DNA of 64,000 nucleotides from the NCBI RefSeq assembly GCF_900100945.1, contig NZ_FNCG01000012.1:1-64000 (forward strand). Reading direction: 5' to 3'. Each line of letters starts with the position of its first letter. Position 1 is the stretch's first letter. Below the pieces are notes generated by a model, which made no database searches, was not told the origin of the DNA, and saw only the letters and a list, made by a program, of their open reading frames with translations. Below are positions 43,182 to 52,193 of the stretch, piece by piece. A program made the position numbers and the translations under genes. This DNA comes from Mucilaginibacter gossypii. Its GTDB lineage: Bacteria; Bacteroidota; Bacteroidia; Sphingobacteriales; Sphingobacteriaceae.

Positions 43182-43886
43182 ATGAAAACTATTTTGAAGT
43201 TAACCCGGCCCTTATTGCTTATGGCTTTGTTGTTGCTGTGCTTTACAAAAAGCATAGCTCAGATAAGTCCAAGGCCGTTATATGCCCAAAATAATAAGAA
43301 ACATACAACAGCGAAGGTTAAGCCTGGCTACTCAAAGCTCAAAACAGCAGGTACAGATCAGTTTAAAGAATTTACCAAGCTTTTGGCCCAGGCCAATGTA
43401 ATTTATACCCCACCCAGGGGGTTTAAAGAGATTCCCGCTCCCAATGATGAGGATTTTTCATTTGATTATGCGTTGCAGTTGCCGGGGCAGGATTTTGAAG
43501 TATGGTTCCAGGTAAAATCCCAGAAACAGAATTATACCAGTTATGAGCAGGGGCAATATGATATTGACCGGGAAACCGAAAATCCAGATTCGATATATAT
43601 AAACATGAGCAGGGCGCACGCCATAGCTTTTACCGGCGAAAGGGATAACTTTATGCGGAGCATACCGGTTAACGTTTTAAACAGATATAAAGCTGATGCC
43701 GGTAAGTCATACCTGTTAAACCTGCTCGATTTGCCTGCTACCAAGCATTATAAATACGCGCTGCTTATTGCATTACAGCGTAACCATACCGGCACCATTA
43801 TGGCTGTTTGTTTTACTAATGATAAAGGCCCCGAGTTTTTTAAAAATGTAGACAGGGCAAGTAATTGCTTGAAGTTTAAGCCGTAG
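43182..43886 (+). CDS. Secreted protein of unknown function between parC and parE
   Basis: The protein has 234 residues with a signal peptide (LTRPLLLMALLLLCFTKSIAQ). The mature part contains FTKLLAQANVIYTPPRGFKE, DYALQLPGQDFEVWFQVKSQ and YKYALLIALQRNHTGTIMAV. No family is recognised. It is beta-rich and lacks catalytic motifs I can identify. It sits between divergent parC and co-directional parE (about 156 bp upstream of parE), a position conserved enough in my memory of related genomes to note but not verified here. Confidence 0.7.
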   Translation: MKTILKLTRPLLLMALLLLCFTKSIAQISPRPLYAQNNKKHTTAKVKPGYSKLKTAGTDQFKEFTKLLAQANVIYTPPRGFKEIPAPNDEDFSFDYALQLPGQDFEVWFQVKSQKQNYTSYEQGQYDIDRETENPDSIYINMSRAHAIAFTGERDNFMRSIPVNVLNRYKADAGKSYLLNLLDLPATKHYKYALLIALQRNHTGTIMAVCFTNDKGPEFFKNVDRASNCLKFKP

Positions 43887-43989
43887 AGAGATACAGAAAA
43901 GTAATCTCTCTGCTGTGTCATTTCCTTTATATAATTCCCCAATGTTAATAAGTTGATATTTGCTCTCCGTTAATTCAAGCGGGAAGTTT

Positions 43990-43997
43990 TATTTTTG
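43990..43997 (+). promoter_or_regulatory. Candidate -7 box of parE
   Basis: TATTTTTG matches TAnnTTTG and lies 45 bp before the ATG at 44043. It overlaps an alternative start at 43995, which supports the later ATG. Confidence 0.45.
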
Positions 43998-44042
43998 CAG
44001 TTAGGCGCATTTTTACGCTGTTTAATTTTCTACTTTATATAC

Positions 44043-45941
44043 ATGGCAGAACCAGTTAATTATAGTGAAGATAGTATCCGCTCCCTTGATTGGAAGGAGC
44101 ACATCCGTTTACGCCCCGGTATGTATATTGGTAAACTGGGCGATGGCTCTGCTTATGACGATGGTGTATACGTACTGCTTAAAGAGATCATTGATAACTC
44201 GATAGACGAGTTTGTAATGGGATCAGGCCGTACCATTGAGGTGAACATGAGCGACCATAAGGTATCGGTGCGCGATTATGGCCGCGGTATCCCTTTGGGT
44301 AAAGTGATCGACTGTGTATCCAAAATAAATACAGGCGGTAAATACGATAGCAAGGCCTTTCAAAAATCGGTAGGTTTAAATGGGGTGGGTACCAAAGCGG
44401 TTAACGCGCTTTCCAACTCATTTACAGTGCAATCATATCGTGACGGCCGCACCAAACTGGCCGAGTTTGCCAAAGGTGAACTGATTCGTGATGAGAGTGA
44501 AAAAGATACCACCCAGCGGAATGGTACTGCTATCAATTTTATACCCGATGATACCATTTTCAGACATTACCGGTTTATCCCGGAGTTTGTAGAAAGTATG
44601 ATCTGGAACTACGTGTTCCTGAACGCGGGCCTTACTATCAATTTTAACAATCAAAAGTATTTTTCGGAACGCGGCCTATATGATTTGCTTACCCGTAATA
44701 CGGATGCTGAAACTTTACGGTATCCAATTATCCACCTTAAGGGCGAAGACATTGAGATAGCCATGACCCACGGTCAGCAATACGGCGAGGAATATTACTC
44801 ATTTGTTAACGGTCAAAATACTACCCAGGGCGGTACGCACCAGGCCGCCTTCCGCGAGGCGGTAGTAAGAACCGTACGCGAGTTTTATAAAAAAGAGTTT
44901 GATGCTTCGGATATCAGGGCTTCAATTGTTGCGGCTATTGCCATAAAAGTTCAGGAGCCGGTTTTTGAATCGCAAACCAAAACCAAGCTGGGCTCACAAA
45001 ACGTTGGTCCGGATGGTCCGTCTGTGCGTGGTTTTATTAATGATTTTGTTAAAAAGGAGCTTGATAATTATCTGCATAAAAACACAGAAGCTGCTGATGG
45101 CTTGCTAAAAAGGATCCTGCAATCAGAACGGGAGCGTAAAGATATTGCAGGTATTAAAAAACTGGCCAACGAGCGTGCAAAAAAAGCATCATTGCATAAC
45201 CGCAAACTGCGCGACTGCAAAGTGCATTTTGACGATACGCACGAACGTAAACAAGATACCACGTTGTTCATTACCGAAGGTGACTCGGCCAGTGGTTCGA
45301 TCACTAAATCGCGTGATGTGATGACCCAGGCTGTGTTCAGCTTAAAAGGTAAACCCCTTAACTGCTTTGGCCTAACCAAAAAGGTAGTTTACGAAAACGA
45401 AGAATTTAACCTGCTGCAGCATGCCCTGAATATAGAGGACGGCCTTGATGCTTTACGTTACAACAACATTGTAATAGCTACCGATGCCGATGTGGACGGT
45501 ATGCACATCCGCCTGTTGTTGATGACCTTTTTCCTGCAGTTTTTCCCTGATCTGGTAAAGGCCGGTCACGTTTCCATATTGCAAACACCGTTATTTCGCG
45601 TACGAAATAAAAAGGAAACCATTTATTGTTACAGCGATGAGGAACGCCGCAACGCCATAGCTAAATTGGGTAATAAACCCGAGATCACTCGGTTTAAAGG
45701 TTTAGGTGAAATTTCGCCCGAAGAATTTGGTTTGTTTATTGGTAAAGACATGCGGCTTGACCCTGTAATATTAAGAGATGCCAATGTAAAGGCGCTCCTC
45801 GAATATTTTATGGGCAAAAATACTCCAGCCCGCCAAATGCATATCGTTAATAACCTGAGGGTTGAAAAGGATGATGAAACCATCAACCCAACAATAGCTA
45901 AAGAAACTGAAGCTGAGGAAGAGTTGCCAGTGGCTGTATAA
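44043..45941 (+). CDS. parE: DNA topoisomerase IV subunit B (ParE-like)
   Basis: The protein has 632 residues. GHKL ATPase motifs: [15 protein letters not shown] (Glu, Asn), DYGRGIP and [15 protein letters not shown]. The TOPRIM domain has [12 protein letters not shown] and [14 protein letters not shown]. This subunit hydrolyses ATP to pass DNA through the break made by ParC. The start at 44043 ([20 protein letters not shown]) is chosen; the frame is open to 43995 but that overlaps the promoter box. Confidence 0.93.
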   Translation: MAEPVNYSEDSIRSLDWKEHIRLRPGMYIGKLGDGSAYDDGVYVLLKEIIDNSIDEFVMGSGRTIEVNMSDHKVSVRDYGRGIPLGKVIDCVSKINTGGKYDSKAFQKSVGLNGVGTKAVNALSNSFTVQSYRDGRTKLAEFAKGELIRDESEKDTTQRNGTAINFIPDDTIFRHYRFIPEFVESMIWNYVFLNAGLTINFNNQKYFSERGLYDLLTRNTDAETLRYPIIHLKGEDIEIAMTHGQQYGEEYYSFVNGQNTTQGGTHQAAFREAVVRTVREFYKKEFDASDIRASIVAAIAIKVQEPVFESQTKTKLGSQNVGPDGPSVRGFINDFVKKELDNYLHKNTEAADGLLKRILQSERERKDIAGIKKLANERAKKASLHNRKLRDCKVHFDDTHERKQDTTLFITEGDSASGSITKSRDVMTQAVFSLKGKPLNCFGLTKKVVYENEEFNLLQHALNIEDGLDALRYNNIVIATDADVDGMHIRLLLMTFFLQFFPDLVKAGHVSILQTPLFRVRNKKETIYCYSDEERRNAIAKLGNKPEITRFKGLGEISPEEFGLFIGKDMRLDPVILRDANVKALLEYFMGKNTPARQMHIVNNLRVEKDDETINPTIAKETEAEEELPVAV

Positions 45942-45956
45942 ACCTTGATTTGCCTG

Positions 45957-46002
45957 ATTAGGGGATTTTCCTGAGTTGTGTAACTTAAGAAAATCCCCTA
46001 AT
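45957..46002 (+). terminator. Terminator-like hairpin after parE
   Basis: ATTAGGGGATTTTC and GAAAATCCCCTAAT form a perfect 14-bp stem around an 18-nt loop, 15 bp after the parE stop, followed by TTGTTT. Confidence 0.65.
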
Positions 46003-46157
46003 TTGTTTCAAGCCAGTGGTCAGTGTTTTCACCATACCGCACGATGTGGGATACGATTGCAATAATTGAAATAGCCGCAAAAGTGGTGCGGTGATAACAT
46101 ATACCACGAGCTCAATTTTTTGTAATGCCCTAATTTTTTGTTTTGATTAGGTGCTTT

Positions 46158-46619
46158 TTATTTAAAGAAGCCGTCGGAGTTGATATTATAGGCGAGGATT
46201 TTAATCGAACCATCTTTTTCTTTTACAAGCCTGATCGATTCAACCGCTTTATATTTGCTGTGTTTGGTGTTGTATGCAAAAACATATTCTGCGGATGGGT
46301 TAGTACCCACAACCCTGCGTGTTTCCCATTTGTTTACCGTTGTTGAGTCAAGGTCGCCAAGTTTGTTTTCTGTTGCGGTGTATAACTCAAGTAATTTATC
46401 CTTTGTTGTAACCGCCCAAAACTGATTACTGTAAAGCTTAAAGGTGTCGTTGTATTTTTTAGCTTTTATAAGCTCAAAAAGTTTATTCGTTACTTTTTCA
46501 CCGTCCTTTTTATCTTCTTCCCTGTTTATATAAGTATTGTTAAAGCTGCATCCATTTAAAGTAATAGCGGCTGTTAATAGCATTAAGCAAACAAACTTAA
46601 ATGATTTAATAAATTGCAT
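46158..46619 (-). CDS. Lipoprotein of unknown function
   Basis: The protein has 153 residues. The signal peptide ends in the lipobox LNGC (Cys24). The mature domain (VTNKLFELIKAKKYNDTFKL, then VFAYNTKHSKYKAVESIRLV and IKILAYNINS) has the helix-then-beta layout of NTF2-like or DUF4019-like folds. No catalytic residues can be named. It stands alone and is divergent from the cytidine deaminase gene. Confidence 0.7.
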   Translation of the reverse strand: MQFIKSFKFVCLMLLTAAITLNGCSFNNTYINREEDKKDGEKVTNKLFELIKAKKYNDTFKLYSNQFWAVTTKDKLLELYTATENKLGDLDSTTVNKWETRRVVGTNPSAEYVFAYNTKHSKYKAVESIRLVKEKDGSIKILAYNINSDGFFK

Positions 46620-46735
46620 GAGCGTGAGTGAGTTTAGATAATGGAATAAATGTAAATAAATCTTTTCAAAATTTTAATCCTGTTAAAATTTCCTTATCTT
46701 GTTTCCCCCGATTTTTTAACAAGGGTCGATAATAT

Positions 46736-47227
46736 ATGATAAGTCACGAAATTAAAATAGCCTTTGACGAATATGAGTCGCTGGCCGATCTTGATAAAGC
46801 CGACAGGCAGCTGTGCCTTGAAGCACAGAAAGCATTAAAAAACTCACATTCTCCATATTCCAAATTCCGTGTTGGGGCTGCACTTCGTTTGCAAAGCGGT
46901 AAAATTATTTATGGCAGTAACCAGGAAAATGTAGCCTATCCATCGGGTTTATGTGCCGAGCGGGTGGCATTGTTTAACTGGGGCGCCAATCACCCTGATG
47001 ATCCTATCGAGGCCATGGCAGTAACGGCACATTCAGATGATTTTCCTATTGTAAAACCAATTACCTCTTGCGGATCATGTTTACAGGTATTAGCTGAATG
47101 CGAAAAGCAGCAAAATCAATCAATAAAAATTATATTGCATGCCGAAGATGGACCGGTTTGGATCATCAAAGGCATTGAAAACCAATTGCCGTTTTTATTT
47201 TTTGAAGAACGTATAGCTACTCCATAA
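46736..47227 (+). CDS. cdd: Cytidine deaminase
   Basis: The protein has 163 residues. The zinc site is complete: Cys73 and Glu75 in G-L-C-A-E-R, and Cys112 and Cys115 in SCGSCLQVL (the usual P-C-G-x-C is S-C-G-S-C). SPYSKFRVGAAL at 39-50 is the substrate-binding signature. It deaminates cytidine and deoxycytidine for pyrimidine salvage. Its last base overlaps the first base of the SGNH hydrolase start (TAATG), so both are translated together. Confidence 0.92.
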   Translation: MISHEIKIAFDEYESLADLDKADRQLCLEAQKALKNSHSPYSKFRVGAALRLQSGKIIYGSNQENVAYPSGLCAERVALFNWGANHPDDPIEAMAVTAHSDDFPIVKPITSCGSCLQVLAECEKQQNQSIKIILHAEDGPVWIIKGIENQLPFLFFEERIATP

Positions 47228-47886
47228 TGAAACTGAAGTTTTTTTTTCTCTTCATAGGTCTTGCATTTAGCATTGATGTATTGGCCCAACAGGGTTTCCC
47301 GTTTGATAATGAGATCAGGGCCTTTAAACATCAGGATAGCCTGAGTTTTCCAAAGCCAGGTGGTATTTTATTTATCGGCAGTTCATCTATCCGTAAGTGG
47401 ACAGATCTCGAGCAGCGGTATGCCGGCAGGCCTATTATAAGGAGGGGAGTAGGCGGTTGCGAATTATGGCAGATAGCAGATTATTACACGCCTTACATCC
47501 TGCTCCCATACAAGCCACGCAAAATTTTTGTTTATGCCGGCGAAAACGATATAGCGGCAGGTAAATCGGCCCAGGCGGTTGCCGCTTCATTTGCAAAGCT
47601 GTGGGAACTAATCCATCAGAAATTGCCGGGTGCCGAAGTGTATTTCATGTCGATTAAACCGAGCCCGGTGCGCGCTAAATATTATGATGTGGTTTATGCC
47701 GCGAATGAGCTGGTGAAAAGCTATCTGAAAGGTAAACCAAAAAGTTATTATGTCGACCTCGTTCCGGCTACTTACAAGCCGGGTACTACAGCCCCGGATT
47801 CAAGTTTGTTTAATAACGATTACCTGCACCTTAATAGCAAAGGTTATGATCAATGGAAAAAGGTACTTGATCCGCTGGTGAAATAA
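47227..47886 (+). CDS. SGNH/GDSL-family hydrolase, secreted
   Basis: The protein has 219 residues with a signal peptide (MKLKFFFLFIGLAFSIDVLA). Block I is LFIGSSSIRKW (nucleophile Ser), block II R-G-V-G-G, block III YAGENDIAAG, and block V D-Y-L-H-L (Asp and His). This set fits acetylesterases and lipases acting on carbohydrate esters. The gene is translationally coupled to cdd (1-bp overlap), although no biochemical link is obvious. Confidence 0.88.
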   Translation: MKLKFFFLFIGLAFSIDVLAQQGFPFDNEIRAFKHQDSLSFPKPGGILFIGSSSIRKWTDLEQRYAGRPIIRRGVGGCELWQIADYYTPYILLPYKPRKIFVYAGENDIAAGKSAQAVAASFAKLWELIHQKLPGAEVYFMSIKPSPVRAKYYDVVYAANELVKSYLKGKPKSYYVDLVPATYKPGTTAPDSSLFNNDYLHLNSKGYDQWKKVLDPLVK

Positions 47887-47890
47887 AATA

Positions 47891-47919
47891 AAAAAAGCCC
47901 CGCACCAACGGGGCCTTTA
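47891..47919. terminator. Terminator of the cdd/SGNH operon
   Basis: GCCCCG and CGGGGC pair around a 6-nt loop, with A6 before and TTTA after. It lies 5 bp past the stop and can also serve the convergent gene. Confidence 0.65.
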
Positions 47920-47954
47920 CCTACTTACATATTAAACACTAAACTAAAACTTAC

Positions 47955-48383
47955 TTATTTAAAAACGCTGTACACGTTTGTAATTTTCCAGCCGCTGCCG
48001 GTGTTGGTAACGGTTACATAGTTGCTGCGGGTAAAAGTGCTGTATTTCATATCAACTTTTACTACGGCAAGGTCATTGTTGCTTTCAACAATTGAAGTGC
48101 TGGTAATGCAATCCTGCTCGGTATTTTTATTGGCTTTTAATAAGTCAACTACTTCAGTTTTGGTAAAACTTAATACTTTAGTGCCGCGTAACATGCTGAA
48201 TTTTGCCGATTGATCTACCACTTCGTTAAAGCCCTGCATTTTGCCGCGGGTCATGGCATCTATATAAGTGTTGATGGCGTAGTTTTTGGTTAAATTATCG
48301 CCTTCAATTTTATTTGTTGCTTTTGCTGCAGTGCCTATTACTAATAAGGCTAAGCCAAGCATGATTGATTTTAAGGTTTTCAT
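47955..48383 (-). CDS. Secreted NTF2-like (putative lumazine-binding-type) protein
   Basis: The protein has 142 residues. A signal peptide (LKSIMLGLALLVIGTAAKA) precedes an NTF2-like cone: helix with INTYIDAMTRGKMQGFNEVV, then beta-strands KFSMLRGTKVLSFTKTEVVD and SNNDLAVVKVDMKYST ending ITNVYSVFK. This is the pattern of the 'putative lumazine-binding' family common in Bacteroidota; ligand unknown. The ATG at 48383 is preferred to one 19 codons upstream, which would bury the signal peptide. Confidence 0.8.
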   Translation of the reverse strand: MKTLKSIMLGLALLVIGTAAKATNKIEGDNLTKNYAINTYIDAMTRGKMQGFNEVVDQSAKFSMLRGTKVLSFTKTEVVDLLKANKNTEQDCITSTSIVESNNDLAVVKVDMKYSTFTRSNYVTVTNTGSGWKITNVYSVFK

Positions 48384-48556
48384 ATTGTTGTTGTTTTTTA
48401 GGTTTTTAACTTTTAAATTGTTTTTATACTCATAAGACATTGCTACTATGCATTACGTTACAGCCTCTACAACTAAATATGACGATTTAACAAACATTTA
48501 ACATTTTCGCATATTTTTTAGTGATGATGATAACAATATGCTATTAAATAATACTT

Positions 48557-49069
48557 ATGGTTGATTTTAATGCCATTATTTTACAGTTTGCCGAACAGGG
48601 CGAAAAAACCGGGTGGACCTACATCGAAATTCCCGCCGATGTGGCGCAGGAAATGAAGCCTGGTAATAAAAAATCGTTTCGTGTAAAGGGTAAGCTTGAT
48701 GAGTTTGAGGTGCGTGGTATGGCCCTGATGCCAATGGGAGAGGGGAATTTTATCATGGCCCTGCGCCGGGAAATCTGTAAAGCAATCCATAAACATCGCG
48801 GGGCTATGCTCCGGGTACGGCTTGAACCCGATGATGATTTTAAATACATAGTTCCGGATGACTTGCTGGAGTGCTTTGAATATGAACCTGAAGGCGGCGA
48901 TTTTTTCAATAGTCTTGCCGAAAGTCACCGGGGGTATTTTATAAAATGGATAGAGAGTGCCAAAACCGAAGCTACCCGCGCTAACCGAATAGCCAGCACT
49001 GTTAATGCTATGGTGCGCCGCATGGATTACGGGCAAATGCTGCGGGCCCAAAAAAAAGCAAGGGAGTAA
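48557..49069 (+). CDS. YdeI/OmpD-associated-type protein with DUF1905 domain
   Basis: The protein has 170 residues. The N-terminal DUF1905 barrel (FAEQGEKTGWTYIEIPADVA, GKLDEFEVRGMALMPMGEG, HKHRGAMLRVRLEPDDD) is followed by the YdeI helical tail (SHRGYFIKWIESAKTEATRA, NRIASTVNAMVRRMDYG). The family's biochemical role is unclear. It lies upstream of the ModE-like regulator but separated by 47 bp, with no evidence for shared function. Confidence 0.85.
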   Translation: MVDFNAIILQFAEQGEKTGWTYIEIPADVAQEMKPGNKKSFRVKGKLDEFEVRGMALMPMGEGNFIMALRREICKAIHKHRGAMLRVRLEPDDDFKYIVPDDLLECFEYEPEGGDFFNSLAESHRGYFIKWIESAKTEATRANRIASTVNAMVRRMDYGQMLRAQKKARE

Positions 49070-49116
49070 CTGTGTAGTGTATCAGCTGTAATAAATTTGA
49101 TGATTAACAATTATTA

Positions 49117-49452
49117 ATGGAAATCCCTTCATTTAAACTTAACGGTCGCATCTGGATAGAAATGGACGAGGAAAAAGTACTTGGCCATGGCAGGGTCGAG
49201 TTACTTGAGCGGATCCATGCGTCGGGCTCCATCAGGCAGGCCGCGCTGCAAATGAAAATGTCATACAAGCAGGCCTGGGATTTAGTTAACCACATGAACG
49301 ATGGTTTTAAGCAGCCGCTGGTAATTTCAAAAAGAGGGGGAAAGGGTGGTGGAGTAGCCTTGCTTACACCATTTGGGTTGGAAGTTATTGGGGAGTTTAA
49401 AGATCTGCAGCAAAAATTCTCTCAATTTTTAGACAGTAATAGCAAAAAGTAA
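49117..49452 (+). CDS. ModE-type (LysR-like) winged-helix regulator, DNA-binding domain only
   Basis: The protein has 111 residues. The winged helix matches the N-terminal part of ModE: RVELLERIHASGSIRQAALQ, MKMSYKQAWDLVNHMNDGF and KRGGKGGGVALLTPFG. The molybdate-binding TOBE/MOP domains of full ModE are missing, so it may respond to something else. It is followed 170 bp later by a molybdopterin-fold secreted protein, a natural target. No molybdate transporter lies in the window. Confidence 0.85.
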   Translation: MEIPSFKLNGRIWIEMDEEKVLGHGRVELLERIHASGSIRQAALQMKMSYKQAWDLVNHMNDGFKQPLVISKRGGKGGGVALLTPFGLEVIGEFKDLQQKFSQFLDSNSKK

Positions 49453-49622
49453 AAGTTTTTTCTGGGTTTAGTATTGAAAATTAAAAAACGGTATTCGTGG
49501 TGGATTGATTTGTCGATCCTATTCTGCATTTTTGCGTTATTTTTTTTTAAAATATAACGGGATCGCCATATGATATAAACATTTTGCAGATCTGCATCAA
49601 TCAAAAAAAACTGACATAAGCC

Positions 49623-50111
49623 ATGAAAAAATATACCCTTATATTGCTGCTATTGATAGCCGGTTTAACAACACAGGCGCAAACAAAAGAAGCCGTAGTA
49701 AAAATAACCGGAGAAGTAACAAATCCACTAACCATTGGCCCTGCCGAGTTGCAGCAATACAAGCAAACGACAGTTACCCGTAAGGACAAGGACGGAAAAG
49801 CCCACATCTATTCGGGCGTAATTGTATCCGAAATACTGACTAAAGCAGGTGTTACCCTGGGCGCCGACTTACATGGTAAAAACCTGGCTAAATATCTTTT
49901 AGTTGAAGCCGGTGACGGCTACCAGGTACTTTTTGCCCTTGCCGAGCTGGATAAAGGTTTTACCGACCGCGTGATCATTCTTGCTGATAAAATCGATGGC
50001 CAGCCCTTGGCCCCTGCCGATGGGCCGTTCCGCATCATTGTTCAGGATGAAAAGAAACCTGCGCGTTGTATAAAGCACGTTACTGGGATGAAGGTGATGT
50101 TTGCGAAATAA
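49623..50111 (+). CDS. Small secreted molybdopterin-oxidoreductase-fold protein
   Basis: The protein has 162 residues with a signal peptide (YTLILLLLIAGLTTQAQ). The core (VVKITGEVTNPLTIGPAEL, YSGVIVSEILTKAGV, YLLVEAGDGYQVLFALAEL, PLAPADGPFRIIVQDE) follows the sulfite-oxidase-type molybdopterin domain in reduced form. The Cys that ligates molybdenum in that family is absent at its expected N-terminal location; the only Cys is near the end (ARCIKHVTGM). Cofactor binding is therefore doubtful. The ModE-like gene upstream supports a link to molybdenum. Confidence 0.75.
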   Translation: MKKYTLILLLLIAGLTTQAQTKEAVVKITGEVTNPLTIGPAELQQYKQTTVTRKDKDGKAHIYSGVIVSEILTKAGVTLGADLHGKNLAKYLLVEAGDGYQVLFALAELDKGFTDRVIILADKIDGQPLAPADGPFRIIVQDEKKPARCIKHVTGMKVMFAK

Positions 50112-50139
50112 ATCTTGCGTTGTTAATTCATTCTGTTAG

Positions 50140-51108
50140 ATGGAACATAAAAAAATTAGTGCTGGTTTCCTGAAAACCATTTCATGGTTAAATGAAAATA
50201 TAATCGATTGGGCAAATGCTGGTCAGCAATATAATATCGATGGGAAACAAACGCAGCTTTACCAATATTCTTATGCTTATAGTTTTGATGGAGCTATAAC
50301 GTCAGTAGGAGGGGAATATGCCTTTATTTATCAAAAGCTTGGTACAAAAGGCTTATTGCTGAAAAATGGTGATTTGCTAAGAGAAATTAACCGGACATAT
50401 TATTGTGCGAATGTTTACGAATACCCGGCGGCATTTATAACAATGAATGAAGTGACGTATTTAATTCACTGCCCAGCCGAATATTGCCAGCTCGATTTTG
50501 AAAATGTTGAAACCGGTGAAATAGTAACCAATATCTCCGGGCGCAAGCCGGACGATTTCTTTCATTCAAGGCTGGAAGTAAGCCCGTCGGGTAAGTTTTT
50601 AATGAGTAAAGGGTGGCATTGGCACCCCTTAGACGATGTTTATATTTTCGATATAGAGGAGTGTATAAAACATCCAATCCTTCTTGATAATTCGAAACTA
50701 CGTCACTGCTCATCTACGGAACTATGTACTGCAAGTTTTATAGATGACTCCAAGGTACTTATTGGCTCTTCTGATGAATTGATTGACGATGACGATGATC
50801 ATTTTCCCCCAAAGCATATCGCGATTTGGGATATCAGGACTAATAAGATATCTACACCTGTAAAAGTGGATGGGGAGTTCGGCAATCTATTTGCTATTAG
50901 TGATGAATTGGCGTGGGATACATTTGAATATCCAAAGATCATCAATGTCAATACCGGCGAAGTTTTGGAAAAAGCAGAATCGGTTAATAGCGGTAGGCAG
51001 CGTTCAAGTATCGTGAACAAAAATGAATTGGCGCAAATTGTATTCAATCGCAAAACTAAACAGCTTGCAATAGCTAACGGTGAAAGTATTGAAATACGTA
51101 GCCTATAA
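50140..51108 (+). CDS. Beta-propeller-like protein of unknown function
   Basis: The protein has 322 residues, no signal peptide. Repeated strand groups such as SFDGAITSVGGEYAFIYQKL, RLEVSPSGKFLMSKGWHWHP, HIAIWDIRTNKI and FNRKTKQLAIANGESIEI resemble WD40- or Kelch-like blades. An acidic loop (ELIDDDDDHFPPKH) lies in the middle. No named family is recognised. It follows the molybdopterin-fold gene by 28 bp and may be co-transcribed. Its AT-rich codon use differs from its neighbours. Confidence 0.65.
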   Translation: MEHKKISAGFLKTISWLNENIIDWANAGQQYNIDGKQTQLYQYSYAYSFDGAITSVGGEYAFIYQKLGTKGLLLKNGDLLREINRTYYCANVYEYPAAFITMNEVTYLIHCPAEYCQLDFENVETGEIVTNISGRKPDDFFHSRLEVSPSGKFLMSKGWHWHPLDDVYIFDIEECIKHPILLDNSKLRHCSSTELCTASFIDDSKVLIGSSDELIDDDDDHFPPKHIAIWDIRTNKISTPVKVDGEFGNLFAISDELAWDTFEYPKIINVNTGEVLEKAESVNSGRQRSSIVNKNELAQIVFNRKTKQLAIANGESIEIRSL

Positions 51109-51181
51109 TAATTATGCAGGAATGTTACAGATAAATTGCTGCTGAATGCTATCTTAGTTCGTTAATTAATTTAAACCTTTC

Positions 51182-51631
51182 ATGATTCCATATAGCCAGG
51201 CTGTAGAGCAACTTGAAGAAGAGAAACCTAAAATATACACCCTTAACTCAATCAGGGTAGCAACATTTATATTCGGGCCATTAGCCGCGGGGTATTTGGT
51301 ATCTCAAAACTACAAAGCGTTTAATGAGAAAGATAAATCAACCACAACCTGGATAATTGCCGTTGTCGCATTGATCGCAATTATTGGCCTGGCTGTTATT
51401 ACTTCAAGTATAGAGCGGTTTCCAAGGTTTATATTTCCATTGGCTTATGCCTGGGGGACTTTCCTACTTGTACAAAAGTTCCAGGGCGAACAAATGAAGG
51501 AACATTTTGCCACCGGAGGTAAAACTTTTACTATATGGCGTGCATTGCTTGCCGGTCTGATTTGTCTAATTGTGACAGTGGCAGCCTTATTTTTGATTCT
51601 TTTAGTGATACCTGGCGCTCTTGAAGAATAA
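51182..51631 (+). CDS. Membrane protein of unknown function, three TM segments
   Basis: The protein has 149 residues. Hydrophobic segments lie near 28-45 (VATFIFGPLAAGYLVS), 56-78 (WIIAVVALIAIIGLAVIT), 82-98 and 118-145 (LLAGLICLIVTVAALFLILL). Nothing catalytic is seen and no family is recognised. It is 73 bp downstream of the propeller-like gene. Confidence 0.65.
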   Translation: MIPYSQAVEQLEEEKPKIYTLNSIRVATFIFGPLAAGYLVSQNYKAFNEKDKSTTTWIIAVVALIAIIGLAVITSSIERFPRFIFPLAYAWGTFLLVQKFQGEQMKEHFATGGKTFTIWRALLAGLICLIVTVAALFLILLVIPGALEE

Positions 51632-51700
51632 AACTCGCCATAGGACGGTCAGCACCAGAGGTGCAAAAGTTGTAGAAAATAAATAACTAAATTGTTAGTG

Positions 51701-51744
51701 TGTGCCAGAGATACGAGACCTCAACGCCACGCATCGCTGGCACA
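51701..51744. terminator. Weak hairpin between convergent genes
   Basis: TGTGCCAG and CTGGCACA pair over 8 bp around a 28-nt loop between the small membrane-protein gene and the convergent DUF4286 gene. There is no clear T-tract, so the terminator call is weak. Confidence 0.3.
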
Positions 51745-51750
51745 ATTAGT

Positions 51751-52053
51751 TTATTCCACCTCTTCCATCAGGGTATTGAACATCACAAATTTTTCGTTAA
51801 ATTTTTCCTGGTGGGTAGCCTGAAATTTGTGCAGGTGGTTCATGTAAAACTGCTGAAAATGCTCAATGCTATCAGCATTGTATTGAATACAGTAGGTAAC
51901 CCCTTCGTTAGGCGAATCAATAACAGTCAGGATGCGGTACGAGCTGAAATGTCCGGTAGCCATGATAGCCGGGATATGGATGGTTTTGATATAGTTAAGC
52001 CATTCGTCATGAATGGTTACGTCAATTATTATGGTGTCGTTGTATACAATCAT
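51751..52053 (-). CDS. DUF4286 family protein
   Basis: The protein has 100 residues. MIVYNDTIIIDVTIHDEWLN, then YRILTVIDSPNEGVTYCIQY and HLHKFQATHQEKFNEKFVMF match the small ferredoxin-like DUF4286 family of Bacteroidota. Function is unknown. It is followed upstream by a large TPR protein gene on the same strand, across an inverted repeat of about 120 bp. Confidence 0.85.
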   Translation of the reverse strand: MIVYNDTIIIDVTIHDEWLNYIKTIHIPAIMATGHFSSYRILTVIDSPNEGVTYCIQYNADSIEHFQQFYMNHLHKFQATHQEKFNEKFVMFNTLMEEVE

Positions 52054-52071
52054 GTTGTAAAATTAGTTATT

Positions 52072-52192
52072 TAAGTTGATTGGGTGAATGGTTGATTTAG
52101 TGAGTAGTTGATTAGGTGACTGGTTGGCATATTCAGAACAGCAGCAATTTAGACAACCACTCGCCATTTAACCTAATCAACCACTTACCAAC
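52072..52192. repeat. Inverted repeat, family E, copy 2
   Basis: Left words GGTGAATGGTTGATTTAGTG and AGTTGATTAGGTGACTGGTTG face right words CAACCACTCGCC and ACCTAATCAACCACTTACC. The arms pair imperfectly with small gaps. It fills the spacer between the TPR gene and the DUF4286 gene, as copy 1 (14812-14928) fills the greA-HIT spacer. Confidence 0.6.
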
Positions 52193-52193
52193 T

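Noticed and set aside
48581-49051. Long antisense open frame (156 codons) opposite the YdeI-like gene
   Set aside because: The plus-strand frame encodes a recognisable DUF1905/YdeI protein; the antisense translation has no domain, no promoter and mirrors the sense codon pattern.
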